From Acinetobacter apis (GTDB taxonomy: Bacteria > Pseudomonadota > Gammaproteobacteria > Pseudomonadales > Moraxellaceae): a stretch of 64,000 nt of DNA. The translations under genes were made by a program, and so were the position numbers. The first letter of the stretch is position 1. Every line of letters begins with the position of its first letter. The notes below the pieces were generated by a model, which saw only the letters and a program-made list of their open reading frames with translations, did not search any database and was not told the origin of the DNA. Location of the stretch: positions 124,001 to 188,000 of the forward strand of contig NZ_FZLN01000002.1 in the NCBI RefSeq assembly GCF_900197575.1, in the 5' to 3' direction. Shown here one piece after another: positions 28,785 through 37,685 of the stretch.

Positions 28785-29126
28785 TTAACGATAATAAGTC
28801 GTCCATCCATACAATAATATTCCTGCTGCCACAAGCCAAGCTGCTGTTGCACTTAACAAACATACCATCAATGACGTTTTGGTGGCTAAGCAGTACACCA
28901 TCAGCAAATAAATGGCATAAGGAATTAATGACCATAAACCAAATAAAGCCGTTTTTTGTAATGCATCTGCACCTTGCTGCTGAAAAACAATTGCATGGGC
29001 AATTAAAGCAAAGGTTGGAAATAAAGGGACTAAACCTGCGATATAAAACGCTTTACTTTTTGAAAGTGCAGAAATACATAGCACCACAGCCACACCCAAT
29101 AAACATTTCAACCATAGTGCTGCCAT
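28785..29126 (-). CDS. GlpM-like small membrane protein
   Basis: A 113-residue protein with four hydrophobic segments. The stretch KAFYIAGLVPLFPTFALIAHAIV followed by ALFGLWSLIPYAIYLL matches the GlpM family, named for a Pseudomonas protein affecting alginate production and glycerol metabolism. No glp genes are near. The mechanism is unknown; the family call is good. Confidence 0.8.
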   Translation of the reverse strand: MAALWLKCLLGVAVVLCISALSKSKAFYIAGLVPLFPTFALIAHAIVFQQQGADALQKTALFGLWSLIPYAIYLLMVYCLATKTSLMVCLLSATAAWLVAAGILLYGWTTYYR

Positions 29127-29261
29127 GCTAAACGATCCTTCGTTAATATTTTATTTCTAAATTCTACCTTTCTAAACGCAGAATACAAAGCGCTTCTATT
29201 CATTTGCGCTATGTAAAATTCAGCTTGATTTTCTCGAGCTTTTCTTGCATTCTTATTTATT

Positions 29262-29280
29262 AATGATAATCGTTATTATT
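29262..29280. promoter_or_regulatory. Putative Fur box upstream of small CDS
   Basis: AATGATAATCGTTATTATT resembles the Fur consensus GATAATGATAATCATTATC and lies 52 bases before the ATG of the 29.3 kb gene. It closely resembles the box before fes at 50162. Confidence 0.75.
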
Positions 29281-29331
29281 TAGAACACCAAAGTAGCTGT
29301 TGTTATACAATAAATAAAGTGAGATCAGGAC

Positions 29332-29718
29332 ATGTCACATCAACATACCCTCGGTACAGAAGCCATCCGTGCAATGGTTACATTACGCACATGTTGGTCA
29401 TTAGATGAAGAAATTTATATTAACCAAGGCTGTTTACATTGTGGTTCAGCGGCAACCTATTTAATTTATTTTACCAACTCATCAATTCAAAAACTCATGC
29501 TCGATTTTATCGCAACATATAATTGTAATGCTGCAGGTCGTTTTGACCTATTAGATTTATGCTCCTTTGAAGATGATTACAACCTCTTTTTATCCACCCT
29601 CGAACAACACGTCATTCATTATGCATTCCAAGAACGCTATAGCAAACGAAGTTTAGCGTTTGAATCAGTACAATCTATCTTTGAACGATCATTTCATCCT
29701 GCTTGTGCTTATGCTTAA
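29332..29718 (+). CDS. Hypothetical protein, probably iron-regulated
   Basis: A 128-residue soluble protein with no family recognised. It begins MSHQHTLGTEAIRAMVTLRT; cysteines are at a CLHCG motif (about residues 34-38), in TYNCNAAG and DLLDLCSF, and near the C-terminus (HPACAYA). It is rich in Phe, Tyr and Leu. An excellent Fur-like box lies just upstream and a terminator just downstream, so it should be a monocistronic iron-starvation gene. Metal binding by the CxxC is possible but unproved. Confidence 0.7.
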   Translation: MSHQHTLGTEAIRAMVTLRTCWSLDEEIYINQGCLHCGSAATYLIYFTNSSIQKLMLDFIATYNCNAAGRFDLLDLCSFEDDYNLFLSTLEQHVIHYAFQERYSKRSLAFESVQSIFERSFHPACAYA

Positions 29719-29758
29719 CCTATAATAATAAAAAATAAAAACATGACTTACTCCATCC

Positions 29759-29786
29759 CGCACAACATCTGTTGTGCGTATTTTTG
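29759..29786 (+). terminator. Terminator of the small iron-regulated gene
   Basis: Arms CGCACAACA/TGTTGTGCG (29759-29767, 29770-29778) with a two-base gap, followed by TATTTTTGTT. It separates the gene from uvrA. Confidence 0.85.
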
Positions 29787-29889
29787 TTGCGAAACCTAAG
29801 CCACATTGTGAGGTCAATACACATCCCGCACTGATTGATATACACTAAAGAAAAACGACATTAAATATCAAATTAGGATGCCCCATTTT

Positions 29890-32724
29890 ATGAGCCAAAG
29901 TCATATCCGTATCCGAGGTGCACGTACCCATAATTTAAAAAATGTGTCACTCGATATTCCACGTGACAAATTTGTGGTGATTACGGGTTTATCCGGTTCA
30001 GGCAAATCGTCTTTAGCCTTTGACACTTTATATGCTGAAGGTCAACGGCGATATGTTGAATCTCTTTCAGCCTATGCACGCCAATTTTTATCACAAATGG
30101 AAAAACCTGAGGTGGACTCAATCGAAGGATTGAGCCCCGCAATTGCCATTGAACAAAAGTCGACCAGCCACAACCCCAGATCAACTGTCGGCACCATTAC
30201 TGAAATTTACGACTATTTACGTTTGCTTTATGCACGTGTAGGTACCCCGTTTTGCCCTGAACATGATTTACCCATGGTCGCGCAAACTGTTTCTGAAATG
30301 GTAGATGCTGTAAAAGCACTTGATGAAGGTACTGCCCTGTTATTGCTTGCGCCTGTCATTCGTGACCGCAAAGGCGAATATGTTCAGTTGTTTGAACAAT
30401 TACAAGGTCAAGGTTTTGTCAGAGCACGTGTCGATGGTGAAGTTATCGATATTGACAATCCACCGACATTAGATAAAAAGAAAAAACATACCATTGAAGT
30501 GGTGGTTGACCGTTTTAAAGTACGTGATGACTTAGGCAACCGAATTGCAGAATCTTTTGAGACTGCATTACGCTTAGGTGGTGATATTGCTATTTTATCT
30601 TGGATGAATGGCGAAACACCTGACCGCGTCTTTTCAGCCAAACACTCATGTCCTGAATGTGATCGTGCAGTGGGTGAATTAGAACCTCGTCTTTTTTCAT
30701 TTAACAACCCATATGGCGCATGTACCGTTTGTGATGGCTTAGGTACACGAAGCCATTTTAGTCCAGCAAAGCTGATCCCTGATCCAAGTTTATCCATAAG
30801 CCAAGGTGCCATCCGTGGTTGGGACAGACAGCGCCCGTATTATTACACTTTGCTTGAAAAAGTTGCTCAGCATTTTGAATGGTCACTTGATACGCCATGG
30901 AATGAGCTCTCAAAAGATGTCCAAAAAAAGCTACTGCAAGGTACAGGCAAAGAAAAAATTGATTTAAGTTATGTGGATGAACGTGGTCGACAACATCGCC
31001 GTGTTCAAGCTTTTGAAGGTGTTCTGCCACACTTAGAACGTCGTTACCGAGAAACCGAAAGCAACTATGTCCGTGATGACTTATCACAATACTTATCCAA
31101 TGCTGCATGTGATGTATGTGATGGTTCTCGCTTAAATGAAATTGCACGCCATGTCCGTGTCAAAGATAAAACAATTGCTGATATCACTAAAATGTCTATT
31201 GGTCATGCAGCAACTTATTATCAAGACGTTGCTTTTTCGGGTGCCAAAGGTGAAGTTGCTGATAAAATTTTCAAAGAAATTCGCGAACGTTTACAGTTTT
31301 TGGTCAGTGTAGGACTAAATTATTTAAGCTTGTCACGTTCAGCAGAAACGCTCTCTGGTGGCGAAGCGCAACGTATTCGCTTAGCCTCACAAATTGGTGC
31401 AGGGTTAATGGGAGTCATGTATGTACTTGATGAACCTTCCATCGGATTACACCAACGTGATAATGATCGCTTATTACAAACCCTCATTCGCCTGCGTGAT
31501 TTAGGTAACACTGTGTTGGTTGTTGAGCATGATGAAGATGCGATTCGAGCAGCAGACCATATTATTGATATTGGACCAGGTGCTGGTGTACATGGTGGAC
31601 ATATCATTGCTGAAGGTACTGCACAAGACTTAGCAAACCACAGCGAATCGCTAACCGGACAGTATTTATCAGGCAAAATTAAAATTGAAGTTCCTAAACA
31701 ACGTAAACAGCCACCCTCACCTGAGCATGCCTTACAGCTGATTGGCGCAAGTGGGCATAATCTTAAAAATGTAGATTTACATATACCACTTGGCATTATG
31801 ACCTGTGTAACAGGGGTATCTGGTTCAGGAAAATCAACTCTAATTAATCGCACATTATTGCCATTGGCTGCAACACAATTAAATGGTGCAACCACACTCA
31901 CTGCTGAGAAATTCACCTCAATTAATGGATTACAGCATTTAGACAAAGTGGTCGATATTGACCAAAGCCCTATTGGCAGAACACCGCGCTCTAACCCAGC
32001 CACATATACAGGGTTATTCACTCCTATTCGTGAGCTATTTGCCCAAACACCAGAAGCTAAAGCACGTGGATATGCTGCAGGGCGTTTTTCATTTAACGTC
32101 AAAGGCGGGCGTTGTGAAGTGTGTGAAGGCGATGGCATGATTAAAGTGGCAATGCACTTTTTACCTGATATGTATGTTCCTTGTGATGCTTGCCAAGGGA
32201 AGCGCTATAATCGCGAAACTTTAGAGGTTAGCTATAAAGGCAAAAATATCTCTGATGTTCTTGATATGACAGTTGAAGATGCCGCAACATTCTTTGATGC
32301 AATTCCTGTGATTCATCGCCGTCTAGACACCTTAATGATGGTCGGTTTAGGGTATATTCGTTTGGGTCAGGCAGCCACAACACTATCTGGTGGTGAAGCA
32401 CAGCGGGTTAAACTCGCACGTGAACTTGCAAAACGAGATACTGGTCAAACGCTTTATGTCTTAGATGAGCCAACTACAGGTCTACATTTCCATGATATTG
32501 CCAAACTACTCGATATTCTTTATGCGCTTCGTGACAAAGGCAACACCATTGTTGTGATTGAGCATAACTTAGATGTGATTAAAACAGCAGATTGGATTGT
32601 TGACTTAGGTCCAGAAGGTGGTTCTGGTGGTGGTGAAATCATTGCAACAGGTACACCTGAACAAGTTGCAGAAGTGAAAATTTCACATACAGGGCACTTT
32701 TTAAAGCCGTTATTACAACAATAA
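29890..32724 (+). CDS. uvrA: Excinuclease ABC subunit A
   Basis: The damage-recognition subunit of UvrABC nucleotide excision repair, a 944-residue double ABC ATPase. Features: Walker [10 protein letters not shown] and GVSGSGKST, two zinc fingers (CPEC...CTVC and CEVCEGDG...CDAC), signatures [16 protein letters not shown] and [16 protein letters not shown], and Walker B segments VLDEPSIGL and VLDEPTTGL. An upstream in-frame ATG (29878) lies within the TAGGATG ribosome site, so ATG 29890 ([10 protein letters not shown]) is preferred. Confidence 0.97.
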   Translation: MSQSHIRIRGARTHNLKNVSLDIPRDKFVVITGLSGSGKSSLAFDTLYAEGQRRYVESLSAYARQFLSQMEKPEVDSIEGLSPAIAIEQKSTSHNPRSTVGTITEIYDYLRLLYARVGTPFCPEHDLPMVAQTVSEMVDAVKALDEGTALLLLAPVIRDRKGEYVQLFEQLQGQGFVRARVDGEVIDIDNPPTLDKKKKHTIEVVVDRFKVRDDLGNRIAESFETALRLGGDIAILSWMNGETPDRVFSAKHSCPECDRAVGELEPRLFSFNNPYGACTVCDGLGTRSHFSPAKLIPDPSLSISQGAIRGWDRQRPYYYTLLEKVAQHFEWSLDTPWNELSKDVQKKLLQGTGKEKIDLSYVDERGRQHRRVQAFEGVLPHLERRYRETESNYVRDDLSQYLSNAACDVCDGSRLNEIARHVRVKDKTIADITKMSIGHAATYYQDVAFSGAKGEVADKIFKEIRERLQFLVSVGLNYLSLSRSAETLSGGEAQRIRLASQIGAGLMGVMYVLDEPSIGLHQRDNDRLLQTLIRLRDLGNTVLVVEHDEDAIRAADHIIDIGPGAGVHGGHIIAEGTAQDLANHSESLTGQYLSGKIKIEVPKQRKQPPSPEHALQLIGASGHNLKNVDLHIPLGIMTCVTGVSGSGKSTLINRTLLPLAATQLNGATTLTAEKFTSINGLQHLDKVVDIDQSPIGRTPRSNPATYTGLFTPIRELFAQTPEAKARGYAAGRFSFNVKGGRCEVCEGDGMIKVAMHFLPDMYVPCDACQGKRYNRETLEVSYKGKNISDVLDMTVEDAATFFDAIPVIHRRLDTLMMVGLGYIRLGQAATTLSGGEAQRVKLARELAKRDTGQTLYVLDEPTTGLHFHDIAKLLDILYALRDKGNTIVVIEHNLDVIKTADWIVDLGPEGGSGGGEIIATGTPEQVAEVKISHTGHFLKPLLQQ

Positions 32725-32744
32725 TGGTCTGATTGCTATATTTT

Positions 32745-32780
32745 GAGCCAAGATTTTATCTTGGCTCTTTACTTTTTAAG
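32745..32780 (+). terminator. Terminator of uvrA
   Basis: Arms GAGCCAAGAT/ATCTTGGCTC (32745-32754, 32758-32767) with a TTT loop, then TTTACTTTTT. Confidence 0.9.
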
Positions 32781-33147
32781 AAAAGATTCATTTTTCTTTT
32801 TCCATAAAAATGAACATATTACCTATTTCTAAATGTGACATGAAACACAAAAATTAGGAGTTAATGAAAAGTTAACATTATTTTACAGAAAAATAATGCA
32901 CCATTATGGAACAACCATAAAGAAAATAAATCAAATTATGTTAAAAAAATGAATTTATATATTTTTATATCATATTGTTATTCCTCAACTTTTTATTAAA
33001 ACAAAGCATCCTGCCTTTTTTTTTGTATATTTATGTTATTTGATCTAAATATTTTAGACTTTGTCAAACTTTTTATCCTTATTGACTAAGTAATTTGTAA
33101 CAATATAATAAGAATTAGGATTTAATAACCACTTTGGAAGTTAGGAC
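32781..33147. other. Long AT-rich leader/promoter region of the porin gene
   Basis: About 370 bases with no gene. It is strongly AT-rich with several homopolymer runs. A region near 33060-33110 (TTGTCAAAC and TATAATAAGAAT) could be a sigma-70 promoter (TTGTAACAATATAATAAG around 33095-33113), and a ribosome site GTTAGGAC precedes the porin ATG. The length could allow an sRNA-regulated leader, but no structure stands out. Confidence 0.4.
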
Positions 33148-34062
33148 ATGAAAAAAATCGGTTTAGCAACAGCTGTATTATTAGCCATGACCGGCGCAAA
33201 TGCATATCAAGTTGAGCTACAAGGTCAATCAGAGCACCTTGATGTTAAAGGATATGACAAGACATACACAGGTCAAGGCCAAGGTACATTCTATTTTAAA
33301 GATGTAGATTCATCTAAAGGCCCTTTAGCTGAAGCTGCTTTCTTAAATAAAGCGTCAAATGTTCAATTAGGTTATCACTACAATAAATTAGAAGCTGACA
33401 ACGGTGGACCACGCACCCAAACTCAAGCTTATGGTGCTAAGGTTGAAGGTTATTACACTTTACCTGCATTACCAGCTGTACCAATGTATGGTAGTGCTTC
33501 GTATAGCCATACACAATCGAAAAACAAAAGCACAAGCTACAAAGACAATGGCGACCGTTATGCACTTGAAATCGGTGCAATGCCAACAGATAACTTCTTG
33601 CTTGCTGTAGGTTACACAAGTGTTGCAAACCCATACTCATTAGACAACTTTAAAGCATTTAACAATGGTTTATTGATTGCACAAAATGAAGCTGGTGTTG
33701 CAAACCAACGTAAAGATGCAATTACTGCACGTGCTAAATATGTAGGCAACATTGACAATACAAACATGGCATTTGGCTTTGAAGTAGACAGCATTTTTGC
33801 AAATGATAATGCTGCATATGGTTTAGCAACTGATTTATACTTAACGCCAAAATTAAGCGTTGGTATGACTTATGCTGACACATCAAGCTATGACTCACTA
33901 TATGGCCGAGTTTGGGGTGGTAATGTAAACTACTTCATCACACCTGTAGTGTCTGTAGGTGCAACATATAACAAGCTTGATGCGAAAAACTATAAAGACT
34001 CATCAGCTACTCCAGCTGCTGATGCAGAAACAATTGGTTTAAATGCACGAGTTCGTTTCTAA
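33148..34062 (+). CDS. Omp33-36-type outer-membrane porin
   Basis: A 304-residue beta-barrel protein. The signal peptide MKKIGLATAVLLAMTGANA is followed by YQVELQGQSE, alternating aromatic/polar strands, and a terminal aromatic residue in NARVRF as needed for BAM recognition. The sequence resembles the Acinetobacter Omp33-36/Omp34 porin (putative porin family 7), which passes water and small solutes and has been linked to carbapenem susceptibility and host-cell interaction in A. baumannii. The gene is monocistronic with a strong terminator. Confidence 0.88.
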   Translation: MKKIGLATAVLLAMTGANAYQVELQGQSEHLDVKGYDKTYTGQGQGTFYFKDVDSSKGPLAEAAFLNKASNVQLGYHYNKLEADNGGPRTQTQAYGAKVEGYYTLPALPAVPMYGSASYSHTQSKNKSTSYKDNGDRYALEIGAMPTDNFLLAVGYTSVANPYSLDNFKAFNNGLLIAQNEAGVANQRKDAITARAKYVGNIDNTNMAFGFEVDSIFANDNAAYGLATDLYLTPKLSVGMTYADTSSYDSLYGRVWGGNVNYFITPVVSVGATYNKLDAKNYKDSSATPAADAETIGLNARVRF

Positions 34063-34083
34063 TTTAAATTAGACTTGAACCAC

Positions 34084-34113
34084 AAAAAAGGATGCTTAAA
34101 GCATCCTTTTTTT
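34084..34113. terminator. Bidirectional terminator overlapping a stop codon
   Basis: Arms AAAAAAGGATGC/GCATCCTTTTTT around TTAAA. The loop contains the stop codon of the minus-strand channel-like gene (34096-34098), so the hairpin serves both convergent genes. Confidence 0.92.
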
Positions 34114-34797
34114 ATGCTTGCGAACGTATTTTACTTCACGTAACGAAAATAGCCGTGATACCACAATGGCGATATACATCACGCTAACAAACATTTGAAC
34201 AATAGAAATGACTTTAACCGCAGGTCGCATTGGCAGTAAATGCGACAAGCCTGTCGCAGATTGCAAACTAAAACTATAAAATAAAATATTAAGCCAAGAC
34301 TCAATTTGGTTTTCAGCCAAAGAGTTTGAGAAACTATTTGGCGCAACTAGCTGACAAATATGATATGCATATGCAAATGCCCATGCCAATAATGTAAATA
34401 CGGCTCCTGCTGCAAAGAGTTCATCTTTTGTTAAAAACTGATCTGCAAACATATAGCGTAATAAACCATAAATAGCACAGCCATAAGCCCCTATTTCAAA
34501 AACATGAGACGTGATCTGAATATATAAGTGCTGAAATCCTGCCATCAACAAGCACAAACATAAAATTGCACCAAAAATAAAGAAACGACCTAAAAAACGT
34601 GTTGTGGCTGTTTCTTTAATTACACGAGCAATTAAAAATAGTGTTAATACACCTGAGCACCAAACAGTAACTTGATACCAACGATATTGGATTGGTACAA
34701 AAGTCATGACCAAGATAAACAGCTGTACTGCTAAAAGCCATGCTGAAGGTAATAAACGCCAATGGCGAATAAAATCCTTAACGCGATAAAACGTCAT
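34096..34797 (-). CDS. Ion-channel-like inner-membrane protein
   Basis: A 233-residue protein with six or seven hydrophobic segments (about 18-35, 44-60, 70-92, 98-115, 130-150, 168-185, 195-215). The last two with the intervening stretch FYSFSLQSATGLSHLLPMRP look like a two-helix ion-channel (Ion_trans_2) pore. The usual filter TVGYGD reads ATGLSH here, so it is unlikely to be potassium selective. It is otherwise unrecognised. The last ten residues are strongly basic (KYVRKHKKRML). The gene stands alone. Confidence 0.65.
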   Translation of the reverse strand: MTFYRVKDFIRHWRLLPSAWLLAVQLFILVMTFVPIQYRWYQVTVWCSGVLTLFLIARVIKETATTRFLGRFFIFGAILCLCLLMAGFQHLYIQITSHVFEIGAYGCAIYGLLRYMFADQFLTKDELFAAGAVFTLLAWAFAYAYHICQLVAPNSFSNSLAENQIESWLNILFYSFSLQSATGLSHLLPMRPAVKVISIVQMFVSVMYIAIVVSRLFSLREVKYVRKHKKRML

Positions 34798-34921
34798 GCT
34801 TAATCACTCTAATGAAATGTAAACTAATTAACTTTTTCTAAATAAATAGTGACTATTTATATATAATTTAAAATATGTTATATATGTGTAACAAAATTAT
34901 GATCAACAGAGATATTTTATC

Positions 34922-35272
34922 ATGGCTCTATCACGTTTAATTGCACTTATTTTTACGAGCTTTATGCTATTGGCATGTACATCCAAAGACAGCGGCCTAA
35001 GCCAACATGAAACATTTATTGGAACATGGAATGCACCACATAGCCGAATCATAATTCAAAGTGATGGACGCTTAGAATATAACTATGCTGCTGAAAGCGC
35101 ATCATCGTCATCAAAATCACATATTGATGCACCTATTAAGCATATTGACCCGACTGTTATTGAAGCTGGCGTTGCTTTTTTTACCACTGAATTTAAGGTA
35201 ACCCAAGCTCCTCATTTGGTGGGTGATCAATGGCAAATGACTGTAGATGGGGAAAACTATATCAAAGACTAA
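34922..35272 (+). CDS. Small lipoprotein, unknown function
   Basis: A 116-residue protein with lipobox LLACTS (Cys19), so probably lipid-anchored. The mature part has TFIGTWNAPHSRIIIQSDGRLEYNY and a later VGDQWQMTVDGENY, a lipocalin-like or small beta-barrel pattern, with a serine-rich loop (ESASSSSKS). No family was recognised. It is followed by dedA on the same strand after 108 bases. Confidence 0.7.
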   Translation: MALSRLIALIFTSFMLLACTSKDSGLSQHETFIGTWNAPHSRIIIQSDGRLEYNYAAESASSSSKSHIDAPIKHIDPTVIEAGVAFFTTEFKVTQAPHLVGDQWQMTVDGENYIKD

Positions 35273-35380
35273 CGGATTTGCTATAAAGCATCATAAATAA
35301 GTACAGTTTATTCATTTTATTACTGACTTTAGGCCGCTAGACTGTTAGCATTTTGACAATATGACCACTTTGTTAAACCC

Positions 35381-36025
35381 ATGGATATTATTAACTTTAT
35401 TCTTCACATAGATCAGCATTTATTAGAATTTATCCATGCTTATGGCACATGGATTTATGTCATTTTATTTATTATTATTTTTGTTGAAACTGGCTTAGTG
35501 GTCATGCCATTTCTTCCAGGTGACAGTATGTTGTTTGCGGCAGGCGCACTTGCCGCATCTACAGGTGTGATGGACCCAATAACACTCATTATTTTACTTT
35601 GCATCGCAGCAATCTTAGGTGACACATTAAACTACCATATTGGTCGCTATATTGGTCCTAAAGTATTTGAACGAGACAGCCGTTTTATTAAAAAAGAACA
35701 TTTAGCAAAAACCCATGCCTTCTTTGAAAAACATGGCGGTAAAACCATTGTTTTTGCACGGTTCCTACCTTTTTTTCGTACATTTGCGCCCTTTGTAGCA
35801 GGTGCAAGCAGTATGAATTATCGTTTTTTCTTAATGTATAATGTGATAGGTGCGATCTTATGGATTAGCTCATTTGTAACATTAGGCTACTTCTTTGGTA
35901 ATTTACCGATTGTTAAAGACAATTTCACTTTACTGATTATTGCCATTATTGTGTTAAGCATTGTGCCTGCTGTTTTTGAAATTGTGCGTAATAAATTTGC
36001 TGGTAAAAACAAAAAAGAGGGCTAA
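35381..36025 (+). CDS. DedA-family membrane protein
   Basis: A 214-residue SNARE-associated (DedA/VTT) protein. Members flip polyprenyl or phospholipids and support envelope homeostasis. The family core is present: ETGLVVMPFLPGDSMLFAAGAL, GDTLNYHIGRYIG and FARFLPFFRTFAPFVAGAS, with the conserved arginines of the F/YxxxRxxPxxR motif. Four to five hydrophobic segments. The stop codon lies within a terminator hairpin. Confidence 0.93.
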   Translation: MDIINFILHIDQHLLEFIHAYGTWIYVILFIIIFVETGLVVMPFLPGDSMLFAAGALAASTGVMDPITLIILLCIAAILGDTLNYHIGRYIGPKVFERDSRFIKKEHLAKTHAFFEKHGGKTIVFARFLPFFRTFAPFVAGASSMNYRFFLMYNVIGAILWISSFVTLGYFFGNLPIVKDNFTLLIIAIIVLSIVPAVFEIVRNKFAGKNKKEG

Positions 36026-36037
36026 CCCTCTTTTTTT
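36011..36037. terminator. Bidirectional terminator spanning dedA stop
   Basis: Arms AAAAAAGAGGG/CCCTCTTTTTT with loop CTAA. It contains the dedA stop codon (36023-36025) and ends at the stop of the minus-strand lipoprotein gene (36036-36038). Confidence 0.92.
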
Positions 36038-36428
36038 AATTGCGCCGAACCGTTTCAATATAACAGTTTTTAAATCGGGCAGCCTGAGCAATCGCATCTT
36101 GCTGTCCAAGCAATTGAGCAACCTCGGTACGCTTACTGTTTGATGACTGACCTAAGTTAAACGAAATAGATGGGCCAAAGCCCCAGCCACCTCGCCCCCA
36201 ACCACCACCTAAACCCAAACCTACGCCTGAAAAAATTCGCTTTGGAGACTCAACACCTTGGCTAATGTATTGCTGTAAGCGATTATATTCAGCTTGTAAT
36301 TGATTGCAGTTTAAATTTTGGTAAAGCGTTGGCGAGACATAATTGGGCTTTACAGGTCCTGTTGCACATGCACTTAATAACATTAGCATCAAAGATGATA
36401 CAACCAATTTGATTTGTATATTCATCAA
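36036..36428 (-). CDS. Small glycine-rich lipoprotein, unknown function
   Basis: A 130-residue protein with a lipoprotein signal (lipobox LLSACA, Cys21). Residues about 35-62 form a helix (NLNCNQLQAEYNRLQQYISQG), then a glycine/tryptophan-rich hydrophobic patch (GVGLGLGGGWGRGGWGFG, about 70-88) and a helical C-terminus ending with Cys in ARFKNCYIETV. The glycine patch may insert in a membrane. No family was recognised. Confidence 0.7.
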   Translation of the reverse strand: MMNIQIKLVVSSLMLMLLSACATGPVKPNYVSPTLYQNLNCNQLQAEYNRLQQYISQGVESPKRIFSGVGLGLGGGWGRGGWGFGPSISFNLGQSSNSKRTEVAQLLGQQDAIAQAARFKNCYIETVRRN

Positions 36429-36513
36429 CCAGTCACCTATTTTATTATTTTAAAGTTCTCTCATTTTTCAATATTGAGCGGACAATAACAATATTCTTTT
36501 GTAAGGAATCTGC

Positions 36514-36909
36514 TTAAAAAAATGCAGGTTTTGTTATAACTAAGCCAATAATGGAAAAAAAAGCAACCCATGCTATAACTATTCCGCCTTTACGTTGCAC
36601 AGGTAAAATGCTGCCATCACCTTTTTTGAATGCTTTGGTCGAGGCTGAAATAATTACTAAAAATAATACTGCTTTGGCATAAAACCAATGCTGAACATTA
36701 AAGCCTTTAAGATATAACAAGAATGTGCCCGTAAGTATTAATAAGAAGAAAGTTGAATGCTGCACAATCACTATCTTTTTTCGGCTAGCTAGTGTAGATA
36801 CATCTTCTTTACCACGATATAAAATCACAGTTTGTGTAATTAGAATAATCAGTAATAGTGTCATTGCCACACCATGGGCAATTTTCAATCCAACAAATAA
36901 ATCCATCAT
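36514..36909 (-). CDS. SirB-like inner-membrane protein
   Basis: A 131-residue protein with four hydrophobic helices, starting from ATG 36909 (MMDLFVGLKIAHG); an AAAGG ribosome site sits six bases upstream, whereas the in-frame extension to 36936 overlaps bolA. The order and spacing of helices (KIAHGVAMTLLLIILITQ; HSTFFLLILTGTFLLY; FYAKAVLFLVII; GIVIAWVAFFSIIGLVI) recall SirB-type or CopD-like families. It follows bolA by two bases, so the two are probably co-transcribed. The function is unknown. Confidence 0.65.
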   Translation of the reverse strand: MMDLFVGLKIAHGVAMTLLLIILITQTVILYRGKEDVSTLASRKKIVIVQHSTFFLLILTGTFLLYLKGFNVQHWFYAKAVLFLVIISASTKAFKKGDGSILPVQRKGGIVIAWVAFFSIIGLVITKPAFF

Positions 36910-36911
36910 AT

Positions 36912-37226
36912 TTAACCTTTTGGCGCATGAGCACAATTTGGACTTTCAGGAACACGTCCCACCCACTCACTTGGTACATAAGTATGCAATGCCAATGCAT
37001 GAATATGACCACCACCTGCAGACAATAAGTTTTGAGTACATGCATACACTTTTTGATGTCTTTGTACAGCACGCAGCCCCTCAAAGGCTTCGCTCACAAT
37101 AACAACTTTAAAGTGTGATTCTTTACCTGGGTAATAACCCCCATGGCCAGATGACTCATTAATGACTTCTAGATGGCTAGGAGAAAGTGAATTCAAATTC
37201 TCGATCAGTTGCTGTTGTAAGCTCAT
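36912..37226 (-). CDS. BolA-family protein
   Basis: A 104-residue BolA/IbaG-type protein. The characteristic class II KH-like core is seen: HLEVINESSGHGGYYPGKESHFKVVIVSEAF with conserved His, then QRHQKVYACTQNLLSAGGGHIHALALHTYVP. The conserved histidines can ligate a [2Fe-2S] cluster with a monothiol glutaredoxin. It leads a two-gene unit with the SirB-like gene. Confidence 0.92.
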   Translation of the reverse strand: MSLQQQLIENLNSLSPSHLEVINESSGHGGYYPGKESHFKVVIVSEAFEGLRAVQRHQKVYACTQNLLSAGGGHIHALALHTYVPSEWVGRVPESPNCAHAPKG

Positions 37227-37435
37227 AATTTTAGCTGTCTAATAATTATTGATTTAATCAGTATAACAAGTTTTATAATTATTCCGTAAATAAAGACAAG
37301 GTTCTCACCGACCTGCTTCAATATTGTATAAATTTAACACTAAATACACCTTATTGCTTTAATTTTATTCACTTAATCAATTTTTTATCAAAAAATTATT
37401 GCTTCTTATCCCACTTGATGTAATATGTGCCTCAC

Positions 37436-37511
37436 GCGGAAATAGCTCAGTTGGTAGAGCATAACCTTGCCAAGGTTGGGGTCGGGAGTTCGAGTCTCCT
37501 TTTCCGCTCCA
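37436..37511 (+). tRNA. tRNA-Gly(GCC), copy 1
   Basis: A 76-nt tRNA with encoded CCA. Acceptor GCGGAAA/TTTCCGC, D-arm AGCTCAGTTGGTAGAGC, anticodon arm AACCT-TGCCAAG-GTT reading GCC, T-arm GGGAG-TTCGAGT-CTCCT. Identical to copy 2. Confidence 0.97.
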
Positions 37512-37549
37512 AATTTTTTAGTGTAAGTTTTTATAAAACTGCTCAATAT

Positions 37550-37625
37550 GCGGAAATAGCTCAGTTGGTAGAGCATAACCTTGCCAAGGTTGGGGTCGGG
37601 AGTTCGAGTCTCCTTTTCCGCTCCA
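37550..37625 (+). tRNA. tRNA-Gly(GCC), copy 2
   Basis: Identical to copy 1, after a 38-base spacer; a single transcript is likely, ended by the terminator at 37631. The open frame that runs over both copies has no coding value. Confidence 0.97.
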
Positions 37626-37630
37626 GATTC

Positions 37631-37664
37631 AAAAAAGCCCTCATCGAAAGATGAGGGCTTTTTT
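37631..37664 (+). terminator. Terminator of tRNA-Gly pair
   Basis: Arms AAAAAAGCCCTCAT/ATGAGGGCTTTTTT (37631-37644, 37651-37664) with a six-base loop. It may also act on the minus-strand HNH gene that ends at 37686. Confidence 0.92.
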
Positions 37665-37685
37665 ATTTATTGATAGTGACAAAGC

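Noticed and set aside
31320..32138. 272-codon minus-strand frame inside uvrA
   Set aside because: Antisense shadow of conserved UvrA motifs; Cys/Ser/Pro-rich with no homology pattern.
37427..37654. Open frame covering the two tRNA-Gly genes
   Set aside because: Its repeated peptide simply mirrors the duplicated tRNA sequence; both tRNAs fold well and explain the region.
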